A stretch of 64,000 nt of DNA from Linnemannia schmuckeri (Eukaryota > Mortierellomycota > Mortierellomycetes > Mortierellales > Mortierellaceae). Both the position numbers and the translations under genes were made by a program. This document shows, one piece after another, positions 1-9,339 of this stretch (positions within the stretch are counted from its first letter, which is position 1; each line of letters starts with the position of its first letter). The notes under the pieces were generated by a model, which saw nothing but the letters and a program-made list of their open reading frames with translations, was not told the DNA's origin and did no database searches. The stretch lies in assembly GCA_029449235.1 (NCBI GenBank), contig JANATG010000010.1:1-64000 (forward strand), written 5' to 3'.

Positions 1-172
1 CTACTAAAAAACCCTAAAAAACCCTAAAAAAACCCTAAAAAAACCCTAAAAAACCCTATAAAAACCCTAAAAAACCCCTAAAAAACCCTAAAAACCTAAA
101 AAAACCCTAAAAAACCCTAAAAAACCCTAAAAAACCCTAAAAAACCCTAAAAAAACCCTAAAAACCCTAAAC
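1..172. repeat. Telomere-like CCCTA(5-7) array at the window edge
   Basis: About seventeen tandem units of CCCT followed by five to seven A run from the first base to 172, with a few variants (CCCCT, CCT, one CCCTATAAAAA). The C-rich strand reads 5' to 3' away from base 1, the orientation expected at a left chromosome end. The complementary unit is T5-7AGGG, longer than the canonical TTAGGG. The array abuts a truncated retrotransposon without any subtelomeric spacer. That it is a true terminal telomere rather than an interstitial block is inferred from orientation and from its position at the edge. Confidence 0.75.
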
Positions 173-199
173 CATGGCTTACTCACATCAACCCACATA

Positions 200-3100
200 T
201 CAACTGGCGCACCAATGCTCTCCACTTCAACCACAACAACACAGCCATCGAGTGGGACTGTTACTGGATTCAAATCAAATAATATTCAAACCCGCCACCG
301 GTGGCCGCCTCCTTACCCATCTACACTTTCACACCATGGCCACCCTCCCCGGCTCCGACGTATTCTTGGCACTGGTCAAATCTTCCAAGGATCTGCAGAA
401 GGACAAGGACAACAAAGACAAGAACGCATCAGCACCACCCAAACGCCCAGCTATGACGCCTGAGATCAGAGCCATCATTGAAGACGAGTTTAAGAATGTG
501 TTCCCCAATACACTCCCGAGCGGCCTTCCACCAGACCAAGGCGATGCCATGAAAATTGAGACAGACCCAACAGCCGATCCACCCTTCAAGCCAGTCATTC
601 GCCTTTCAATCGCAGAACTCGACGAACTCAGGAAGCAACTTGACGATCTACTTGCGAAAAAATTCATCAAGCCCAGCACATCACCCTATGGCGCCCCAGT
701 ACTCTTTGTTCGGAAAAAGGATGGCACCCTGCGTATGTGTGTGGATTACCGCGGTCTGAACAGGATTACCAGGAAGAACAGACACCCTCTACCCAGAATT
801 GACGAACTCATCGATCGTTTTCGTGGCGCCCGCTATTTTACCAAACTGGATCTACTCTCGGAATACCATCAGCAGAGGATATATGAACCACACACCCACA
901 AAACAGCATTTCGATGTCGTTACGGCCATTTTGAATTTAATGTCGTTCCGTTCGGACTCACCAACGCACCAGCCTCATTCTCTAATATGATGCTACGAGT
1001 ACTGGATCCGGTTCTGGACAAATGGGTGGTGGTATACCTCGACGACATCCTGATCTATTCCAAAACCAAGGCCGACCATCTAAAACACCTTCGCAGCGTC
1101 CTTGAACTTCTACGAAAACATGGACTGTACGTCAAACTCAGCAAATGCTCATTCATGCAGGAGCAGACTGAGTTCCTGGGCCATACCATCTCCAAGAACG
1201 GGATCTCCACCTCAGCAGGTCTTGTCAAAGCTATTCGGGAATGGCCTCGCCCCACCAGTATCAAAGATGTTCAACAATTTTTGGGCCTCGCACAGTTCTA
1301 CCAGACCTACATCGACAAGTTTGCCGACATTGCCCTACCCCTCTCGGAGCTTCTAGCAGGCGGAGCGACTTTTTCATGGGACAACGACAAGGAACAGGCA
1401 TTCATCACCCTCAAAGCGGCCATCAGCTCCGCCCCAGTTCTACGTATATTCGACCCCGACTTGCCAACCACCGTCGAAACGGATGCATCTGGATTTGCAA
1501 TTGGCGCTGTTCTCTTTCAGACGGACGCGAACGGAGTATCCCGACCCGTTGCATTCACCTCACGAAAATTACAACCAGCAGAACGGAACTACCCAACCCA
1601 CGAGCAGGAGCTACTGGCAGTCGTGCATGCCCTCAGGACATGGCGATACTATCTAGACGGATCCCACTTTATTGTTTACACAGACCATGCAACCCTTCGC
1701 CACTTTCCAACACAGCCTAAACTCACCCGCCGCCAGGCTCGATGGATGGAGCTGCTGCAGGAATACGACTTTGACTTCAAGTACAAGCGCGGAGCAGATA
1801 ACACAGTCCCCGACGCCCTATCTCGACGACCCGACCATCGCGCGGAAGATCCAGTCAGCCCATCCACAGAACCAGTGGAGATCCATTCAATTGATATTCA
1901 GCTTGAACCAGGTGTGAGGCAGCGCCTGATAGAGGACTACCAGAACAGCCCCAGGCTTAGTCTCGTCTATAAAAGCTGCCTCGAGGGAAGTGTGCCCCCC
2001 GGTTATTCTTTTCACAATGGCCTTCTCTACTATGACCGCCGCGGCACCGTCGTTCTCGCTATCCCTCAGAAAGCTAACATTTGCCACTCTCTTTTGCATG
2101 ACTGCCATGATGCCCCCATAGCTGGCCACTTTGGGTTCAGGAAAACATATGACAAGCTGCGACGAATAGCATACTGGCCCAACATGGCAAAGGAGACCCA
2201 ACTCTATGTCGACTCGTGCGAGAAGTGTCAACGCAACAAGCCAAGTCAGGAGCGACCTGCTGGACTCCTTCAACCTCTACCCATTCCCGTCAGACGCTGG
2301 GAGGTGGTGACCATGGACTTTATAACCCATCTGCCCAAGACACCTCGCAATCATGATGCCATCACCGTCTTTGTCGACAAGTTATCCAAGCATGTCCACT
2401 TTGTTCCCAGCACCACCACCGCCACCGCCCCCGACGTTGCTCGCCAGTTTTTTGACAATGTGTTCCGCCATCATGGGATGCCAACAACAATCGTCTCGGA
2501 TCGCGATAGCAAATTCACCAGTCATTTTTGGCAGGAGCTCCACCGGCTTATGGATGTCAAGCTTGCAATGTCAACAGCCTATCACCCACAGACGGATGGA
2601 CAGACGGAAGTTATGAACAAGACACTAGGAATCATGCTGCGCGCCTTTATCGATGAAAAGCAGACTAACTGGGACACCCTCCTCCCTGCAGCAGAATTTG
2701 CCTACAACAACTCCGTCCACCACTCAACCGGCCATTCACCTTTTTTCCTCAACACTGGACAACATCCCCGCATCCCCACCACCCTCCTCTCCCACACTGA
2801 CAGCAACGTCCCCAGCGTCCATGACTATCTGGATCAGCAAGCAACGGCACTAATTTTCGCCCAGGATGCACTGCAGCGAGCTCAGGATCATCAAAAGGAA
2901 CAAGCCGACAAGAGACGACGCGACCATGACTACAAAGTTGGCGACAAGGTCCTTCTCAGTGCAGAGAACATTACCATGCCAGCCGACAGCGGACTCAGCT
3001 CGGACAAGCTCAAGCCTCGTTTTATTGGACCATTCACCCTACTGGAGCAACGATCACCAGTTACCTTCCTCGTCGACTTACCCCCCTCCTACAACATCCA

Positions 3101-3380
3101 CAATATCTTTCACGTCGATCTTTTTCGCCACTATATTGAGTCACCACTTACATTCGGCCGCCGAACACCAGCACCACCACCACCTGTCGTCGTCGAAGGC
3201 ACCGAGGAATACGAGGTCGAATCCATTCTACGATACAGAAAGTACCGGCGACAGCACCAGTTCCTCGTTGCTTGGAAAGGTTACGGACGTGAGGATCAGA
3301 CATGGGAGCCAGCTGCCAACCTGGAAAATTGCCAAAACCTGGTCAACGCATTCAAAAAGGACCATGGGATCGTTTTTTAA
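200..3380 (+). pseudogene. Element E pol fragment (RT, RNase H, integrase, chromodomain)
   Basis: From about 280 to the stop at 3380 one open frame shows a reverse transcriptase with MCVDYRGLNRITRKNRHPLP and the catalytic YLDD, an RNase H (ETDASGFAIGAVLF, QELLAV, YTDHATL), an integrase with a zinc-binding N-terminus (CEKCQRNK) and DDE core (MDF, SDRDSKF, HPQTDGQTE), and a C-terminal chromodomain (YEVESILRYRKY, WKGYGREDQTWEP). Upstream, about 200-280, homology to the protease tail (INWRTN, AIEWDC) lies in a different frame, so a frameshift separates the two. The ATG at 174 is therefore not a native start. RT usually has LDL-SGY; here it is LDLLSEY. Capsid and most of the protease are missing, so the copy cannot be autonomous. 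Confidence 0.85.
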
Positions 3381-3390
3381 AAGGGGAAGG
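3381..3390 (+). other. Element E polypurine tract
   Basis: AAGGGGAAGG lies immediately 5' of the LTR. It is the expected primer site for plus-strand DNA synthesis. Elements A and B have nearly the same tract (TTAGGGGAAGG) in the same place. Confidence 0.8.
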
Positions 3391-3488
3391 TGCAACGATT
3401 GGACCCCCGATTACCTTAATTAGATAAATAGACAACTATTACCGAAATACAAAGACATCTCTTCCTTCCACTCCTTACAAAAGTTGCA
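3391..3488 (+). repeat. Element E 3' LTR (98 bp)
   Basis: The LTR starts TGCAAC and ends GTTGCA, a 6-bp terminal inversion with TG...CA ends. It starts right after the polypurine tract. The same 98-bp sequence occurs inverted at 20331-20428 next to a primer-binding site, which proves both boundaries. At 98 bp it is unusually short for an LTR. Confidence 0.88.
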
Positions 3489-4810
3489 ATGGATCTTCAT
3501 AGTGGGAGGCAGGTCAAGGCGGAAGGAAACCGAAGACAACTGTTCAACAATGGAGTGGGGACCAGCAAAACGAGCGAGGAGCTTTTGTGAAGTGCGGGTA
3601 CGGTCAGCGGGAAGAGTGATGTTCTCGAGGTTGAGAAGGACCTGATCGCCAATCTTGAAGTCATGGTCGCGGCGACGGGTGTCTGCGGCGGTAACTTGTC
3701 GCTCCTGAGCAGCAGCAAGGGCTTCCTTGGCCAGAATGAGAGCTTCGCTCTGTGATCGTACAAAGTCGTTGACCGCGGGATTAGGACCGGGGGATGGGGT
3801 CAGCAGGGACATGGGGACATTGGGATGGTTGCCAGTGTTGAAAAAAAATGGTGTAACGCCTGAGGAGGTGTTGATAGCGTTGTTGACAGCAAACTCTGCC
3901 GCAGGGAGGAGAAGATCCCAGTTGGATTGACGTTGGTCGACAAAGGAGCGGAGCATGGTGATAAGGGTGCGGTTGGCGCGCTCGGTCTGACCGTCTGTCT
4001 GGGGGTGGAATGCTGTTGACATTGCAAGGTGAACATCCAGCAGGCGACTTAGCTCCGTCCAGAAGCGGCTAGTGAACTTGGCATCCCTGTCGGAGACAAT
4101 GGTGGTAGGGAGACCGTGGAGGCGGAAGACGTTGTCAAAAAAAATTCTTGCAACCTGTAAGGCGGTATCAGAGGTATGGCTGGCGACGAAGTGGGTCTGC
4201 TTTGAGAGTTTGTCCACGAATACCGTAACAGAGTCGAATCCTCGAGGTGTCTTGGGTAACGGGCCGATAAAATCCATTGTCACCGTCTGCCATGGTCGAT
4301 CTGGGATGGGTAGTGGTTGTAGGAGGCCAGCAGGGAGCTGGTTGCTGGGCTTATTCCGTTGACATGACTCACAAGTGCGGATGTACTCTTGTGCGTCCTT
4401 GGCCATGGTGGGCCAGAAGAATCGCAACCGGAGATGACCGTAAGTCTTTTCAAAACCAAAATGACCAGCTATAGCAGAGTCATGGGCATCATGTAAAAGG
4501 GAAAGACGGAGATCGGAGTTAGCAGGGATGCAAACCAGAAAGAGATCATTGCGTTGCACACAAAGAACACCATTAATAAGAAAATAATTTTTTGGTGGGC
4601 TTCCCTGCAGGCAGCTTTCGTAGATCGGCTTAAGACGAGGGTCCGTTTCATAGCCATCTACCAGGCGCTGCCGGAGCCCGGGGTCAATCTGTACTGAGAG
4701 GGTATTCAACTCTCGATGATCTGGTTGGCGAGACAGGGCATCCGGGACAATATTGTCGGCGCCCTTCTTATACTTGAACGTGAAGTTATATTCCTGCAAC
4801 AGCTCCATCC
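3489..4810 (-). pseudogene. Element C, distal pol segment (RNase H end and integrase), 3' end lost
   Basis: This minus-strand frame opens at ELLQEYNF just after the element A insertion and carries DALSRQPD, the integrase zinc-binding region (CESCQRNK) and the DDE core (MDFIGPLP, SDRDAKF, HPQTDGQTER). It continues to LPPTMKIH, where the chromodomain, polypurine tract and 3' LTR should follow. Instead it runs into the inverted LTR of element E; the last two dozen codons of the open frame are read from that LTR. The other half of the gene is at 16298-18682. The five bases CATCC (4806-4810) recur at 16298-16302 and are the target duplication left by element A. Confidence 0.87.
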
Positions 4811-5071
4811 TGTAACAGGATCGTAGATTGCCTCCTGCTTTTGGCAGCCTTGTTCCTTAATTACCTTATTAATATCTTGTGTGTCTGTCTTACACATATT
4901 ACCCCTGCTTAGTATTGCTTCGCCCTTATTCCCCATAGACATATAAATACCCTTTCCCTTCTGTACAATAAACCTCATTCCTTCTTGCCCTTTCCTCTTG
5001 TCCCTACATCCCCTTGTCTCTTTTCCTTGTTATTACCCTTGCCTCTTGTCCCTTGCTCTGCTCCTATTACA
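4811..5071 (+). repeat. Element A 5' LTR (261 bp)
   Basis: The LTR starts TGTAACAGGATCG and ends CTCCTATTACA, giving TGTAA/TTACA inverted termini. The other three copies in the window are 9078-9339, 14558-14819 (both inverted, 262 bp with one extra A) and 16037-16297. The primer-binding site follows directly at 5072. Confidence 0.92.
4942..4972 (+). promoter_or_regulatory. LTR TATA box and polyadenylation signal
   Basis: TATAAATA at 4942-4949 is followed by AATAAA at 4967-4972. In an LTR this pair marks the transcription start region and the 3' processing signal used by the downstream copy. The same pair is present in the other three LTRs of this family. The function is inferred from motif and position. 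Confidence 0.6.
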
Positions 5072-5083
5072 TGGTAGCAAAGA
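5072..5083 (+). other. Element A primer-binding site
   Basis: TGGTAGCAAAGA follows the 5' LTR directly. TGGTAGC is complementary to a tRNA end ...GCTACCA, as in initiator methionine tRNAs. Elements B, C and D share TGGTAGCAAAG at the same position, so three families use the same primer. Confidence 0.75.
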
Positions 5084-5224
5084 TAACTTCAATCCCCCCT
5101 CTGCTGTATTCTTGCCCTTTTCTTGTTTTTTCTTCTTTCTAGCACACTTTCTTCCCCTTCTTGACTCCACTTTTAAAGTTTGATTTTTTTATTTTTTTTT
5201 TTTCCCTCCCCCCAACTCCACCTT

Positions 5225-6241
5225 ATGTCGGATACACTTGACTCCCTTTTTGAAGGCATCTCAGTCGAAAGACAAATTGCTATTCGTCAATTCTTTGAGG
5301 CCATGCCAGTTGCTACGCCCACCCCCGCACCAGCGTCTGCCCCAGTCGAACCCACCGAACGAGAGCTTGAGGCGGACCGCCGTGATCTTGCCCGCACCCT
5401 GGCCCAAGTCCTCAAGCCCCAGCGACCCGCTCCCTACTCTGGCGCGATTGATGCTGATGCATGCATCAACTTCATTGACAACCAAAAGGAGTATTATACA
5501 GTTGTTAAATTGGGCTTGGCTGAATGGGTTCAGTATACCGCCCTCAACCTAATTGATGATGCCAAATCATGGTGGCGCTCCTCTGGCCTGACTATCCACA
5601 CTCCCTGGAACGACTTCGAGACCGATTTTCTCACTTTCCACACTCCTCCCAATGCCGTCGCTGCTGCCCGTGAGGCTCTTGAGTCACTCCAACAGGGTAA
5701 ACGATCGGTTGCTCTTTACACTCATGAATTTCGTCGTCTGCTCCGCCGTGTTCCTACCCTCGACAAAGGTACCGCTCTACATTGGTATATCAAGGGTCTT
5801 GAGCGTGACACCAGCAAAGAGGTCAAGCTGCGACAGTGTGCCACCTTGGAATCTGCCATCACCCAAGCCAGCTTAATTCACTCGATCCTCTATCCTAACG
5901 GCCCCACCATTGCGCCCAAGCACGATACTAATGCTATGGATATCGACAATCTCCATGTTGCCATCAACAACCTTACCACTCAAGTCAACTATTTGTCTCG
6001 CAACAACGGCAACACCAACAACACCCCTCGCCCTCCCAAACTCACCCCTGAAGACAAAGCTTATCTTATTGCCAAGAAGGGGTGCTTCCGCTGTCGTAAG
6101 ATCGGCCATATGGCAAGCCAGTGTCGTACCTTCCCAAGCATACAGCAGCCTCGCCAGTTCAACAACGTCGAGGTCACCGCCACCCCTGCTCCCGCCCAGG
6201 CTTCTTCCCAGACTCAGTCGGGAAAAGCCAACAGCAACTAG
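5225..6241 (+). CDS. Element A gag polyprotein
   Basis: The structural protein of the virus-like particle has a Ty3/gypsy capsid region (WVQYTALNLIDDAKSWW, YTHEFRRLL) and a C-terminal CCHC zinc knuckle (CFRCRKIGHMASQC) that binds RNA. The frame is open from 5180, but I prefer the ATG at 5225 (MSDTLDSLFEG), since the 15 residues before it are a run of phenylalanines read from a T-tract. The stop at 6241 overlaps the pol frame by about 120 bases. A G GGA AAA heptamer at 6220-6226, in gag phase, sits just before the stop. The gag of element B is almost identical. Confidence 0.9.
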   Translation: MSDTLDSLFEGISVERQIAIRQFFEAMPVATPTPAPASAPVEPTERELEADRRDLARTLAQVLKPQRPAPYSGAIDADACINFIDNQKEYYTVVKLGLAEWVQYTALNLIDDAKSWWRSSGLTIHTPWNDFETDFLTFHTPPNAVAAAREALESLQQGKRSVALYTHEFRRLLRRVPTLDKGTALHWYIKGLERDTSKEVKLRQCATLESAITQASLIHSILYPNGPTIAPKHDTNAMDIDNLHVAINNLTTQVNYLSRNNGNTNNTPRPPKLTPEDKAYLIAKKGCFRCRKIGHMASQCRTFPSIQQPRQFNNVEVTATPAPAQASSQTQSGKANSN

Positions 6242-9077
6242 AAAAAGTCCAGGTTCTAGTTGCTGCTGCTCCCTCCTCTTTTCCTCTGGATCAGAGGAGT
6301 AAGCGTTTTTCTTCAGATAAGTTTTCTTCTTTTTCTTTTCCAAATAAAAAGCACTCTCTGCCCAAAGACCTTGCTCCTCCTTCATCTTCAATTACCAATA
6401 CACTTGTTGACCCTCTACCTCCGATCCCCCCCCCTGTTATGGCTGTTTTGCCTACTGTATACGCCTCTCCCATTGTCCCTTCTCAAGAGGGGGATGGATT
6501 GACAAATACAATGGACCTGGACCCATCTGTGTCTCCTCCCTCTCTAGCCCCCACATCCATCTTGTCTGTACCTGATTCCATACCTGCCTCGGTGTCTGTG
6601 CCTATGTCTTCGTCTGCAATCGATCTGCCAACTATTGTTCCTGAATCCATCCTCTCTGTGTCCGATTTGGTGTCTGTGCCCTTAACCAAGAGCAAAATCC
6701 GTCGCTTGCGCAAAAAAGGAGTTGGTGTTTCTACTTTTACTGTCGAACAGGCAAAGACAACCCTCCTTACTTTTGTCTGCAATGTTAATGGCCACACCGC
6801 TCGGATTCTAATTGATGGTGGAGCTCAGGGTAACGTGATCTCATCCTCTTTTGTTAAAAAACACGCAATCCCTCTTCACTCTTCATCTCCCATCCCCATC
6901 ATCCTCCCCAACGGTTCACAATCCTTTTCTGCTCACACCGCCAACGTCACCCTCCATCGCCAACAATACTTCACCGACCTCAATCCCATTGTCTACCCAT
7001 TGAAAAAATACGACCTTCTCCTGGGTAAACCCTGGCTCGCCCAAAACAACCCTCTCATCAACTGGCGCACAAACAACCTCCGCATCAACCACAATGGCAT
7101 CGACATCGACTGGGACTGCACCGGTTTTCAGTCTTCCTCCATCAGCAACCGCACTCGCGGCCTTCTTCTTTCCCACATTCACTTTTACACTGAGGCAACC
7201 ACCCCCGACAGTGAAATATACCTTGCACTCATTCATTCTAACAACAAAAACAACAACGACAACATCACCACCGACAATGACCAACCTACCCCTGACCAAG
7301 AACAACCTTCCATCACCCCCATTCCCCCACGACCACCTCCCTCTCTCCCTCCCGACATCCATACTATTGTTCACGACGAATTCCCGGACGTCTTTCCCAC
7401 CGCCCTTCCCTCTGGTCTCCCTCCGGACCGTGGAGATGCTATGCGCATTGAAACGGACCCTACTGCCGATCCACCTTTCAAACCTGTTATTCGACTTTCC
7501 ATTGCCGAGTTGGACGAACTCAAAAAGCAACTCGACGATCTACTTGCCAAGAAACTGATCAAACCTAGTACCTCCCCCTATGGTGCTCCGGTCCTCTTTG
7601 TCAAAAAGGCTGACGGTTCTCTTCGTATGTGTGTGGACTACCGTGGCCTCAACCGTATCACCAGAAAGAACCGCCACCCTCTGCCCAGGATTGACGAATT
7701 GATCGACCGCTTTCGTGGGGCCCAGTATTTCACCAAGTTGGACTTGATCTCAGGGTACCACCAGCAGCGTATCTATGAACCTCATACTCACAAGACCGCC
7801 TTTCGCTGCAGGTACGGTCACTTTGAGTTCAATGTCGTCCCTTTTGGCCTTACAAATGCACCCGCGTCATTCTCCAATATGATGCTCAAGGTCCTCGATC
7901 CGGTTCTCGACAAGTGGGTAGTTGTCTATTTAGATGATATCCTGATTTATTCAAAGACTAAGGCCGAACACCTCCGCCATATCCGCAGTGTCCTCACCCT
8001 CCTCCGCAAGCATGGTCTCTATGTGAAATTGAGCAAGTGCTCCTTTATGCAAGAAGAAACCGAGTTCCTGGGTCATGTCATCTCCAAGAATGGTCTCCAC
8101 ACCAACGCTGGTCTTGTTCGCGCCATCCGCGAGTGGCCTTGCCCAAGAAAGCAAAAGGACGTTCAGCAGTTCATTGGGTTGGCACAATTTTATCAACAGT
8201 ATATAAAAAACTTTGCTGACATCGCCCTTCCTCTTACATCGCTATTAGGTGAAGGTCGACAGTTCGTCTGGGATGACACCACCGAGTCCGCTTTTCTTGC
8301 GCTCAAGAATGCCATCAGCACTGCCCCGGTCTTGCGCATCTTTGATCCAAACCTACGATCGACCGTTGAGACCGATGCCTCTGGCTTTGCTGTTGGCGCG
8401 GTGCTCTTCCAGACGGACAGCAATGGCGTATCTCGTCCGGTCGCCTTCACCTCACGGAAGTTGAACTCAGCTGAGAAAAATTACCCAACCCATGAACAAG
8501 AGCTACTTGCTGTCGTCCACGCCCTGAAGACTTGGAGATACTACTTGGACGGGTCCCATTTTATTGTATATACAGACCATGACACCCTTAGACACTTCCC
8601 CACCCAACCAAAACTGACCCGGCGACAAGCAAGGTGGATGGAACTGTTACAGGAATATGACTTTGACTTCAAGTTCAAGCGAGGTGTTGATAATGTCGTT
8701 CCTGATGCCCTCTCTCGGCGACCGGATTATCAAGACCCGCCACCGGCACCCATGTCGATCAATGCCCTTGACCTTCAGTCCGACTCAGGTTTGAGGCAGC
8801 GCCTGATAGATGGATATCAAGAGGATGCTCGCCTTGCTTCCATCTATCAAAGCTGCCTCGGAGGGAAGTCACCAGCATCTTATTTTTTGCACAATGGGTT
8901 GCTTTATGTTAAACGACGTAGTGACTCGTTGCTTTGTATACCAAAGTCCTCTGACCTGCGTTCTCTCCTCCTTCATGACGTACACGACGCTGCAATAGCG
9001 GGCCATTTAGGTTTTGACAAAACCTACGCCGCCTTGCGTCGTTTTGCCTTCTGGCCTCGGATGTCTGTTGATACCCG
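6121..9077 (+). CDS. Element A pol, proximal part (protease, RT, RNase H, start of integrase)
   Basis: Pol lies in the -1 frame relative to gag and is presumably made by frameshifting at 6220-6226; the upstream ATG at 6121 is probably incidental. In order it shows an S/P-rich linker, an aspartic protease region (LIDGGAQGNVI, Asp codon at 6814; canonical motif DSG or DTG), RT (MCVDYRGLNRITRKNRHPLP; YLDD at 7927-7938), RNase H (ETDASGFAVGAVLF, QELLAV, YTDHDTL) and the first part of the integrase zinc domain. After MSVDTR the frame runs into the inverted LTR of element B. The rest of the gene is at 14820-16052. Confidence 0.9.
6220..6226 (+). promoter_or_regulatory. Putative -1 ribosomal frameshift site, element A
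   Basis: The heptamer G GGA AAA is phased as X XXY YYZ in the gag frame, five codons before the gag stop. Pol continues in the -1 frame from the slipped position. Identical phased heptamers occur at the gag/pol joints of B and C. Confidence 0.7.
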
Positions 9078-9339
9078 TGTAATAGGAGCAGAGCAAGGGA
9101 CAAGAGGCAAGGGTAATAACAAGGGAAAGAGACAAGGGGATGTAGGGACAAGAGGAAAGGGCAAGAAGGAAATGAGGTTTATTGTACAGAAGGGAAAGGG
9201 TATTTATATGTCTATGGGGAATGAGGGCGAAGCAATACTAAGCAGGGGTAATATGTGTAAGACAGACACACAAGATATTAATAAGGTAATTAAGGAACAA
9301 GGCTGCCAAAAGCAGGAGGCAATCTACGATCCTGTTACA
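9078..9339 (-). repeat. Element B 3' LTR (262 bp)
   Basis: On the plus strand it reads TGTAATAGGAGC at the left and CGATCCTGTTACA at the right, i.e. an inverted copy. It follows the inverted polypurine tract and matches the 5' LTR at 14558-14819 base for base. The pol stop codon lies just inside it. Confidence 0.94.

Larger units (their letters stand above)
173..3488 (+). mobile_element. Element E: 5'-truncated Ty3/gypsy chromovirus fused to the telomere array
   Basis: This holds the distal two thirds of a chromovirus: end of protease, reverse transcriptase, RNase H, integrase, chromodomain, polypurine tract and 3' LTR. The 5' LTR, gag and most of the protease are absent, and telomere-like repeats begin where they should be. 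Its right end joins position 3489, which is internal integrase-tail sequence of the minus-strand element C, so E most likely inserted into C. The left flank needed to see a target duplication is missing. The LTR matches that of element D (3 differences in 98 bp), so D and E are one family. Confidence 0.85.
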
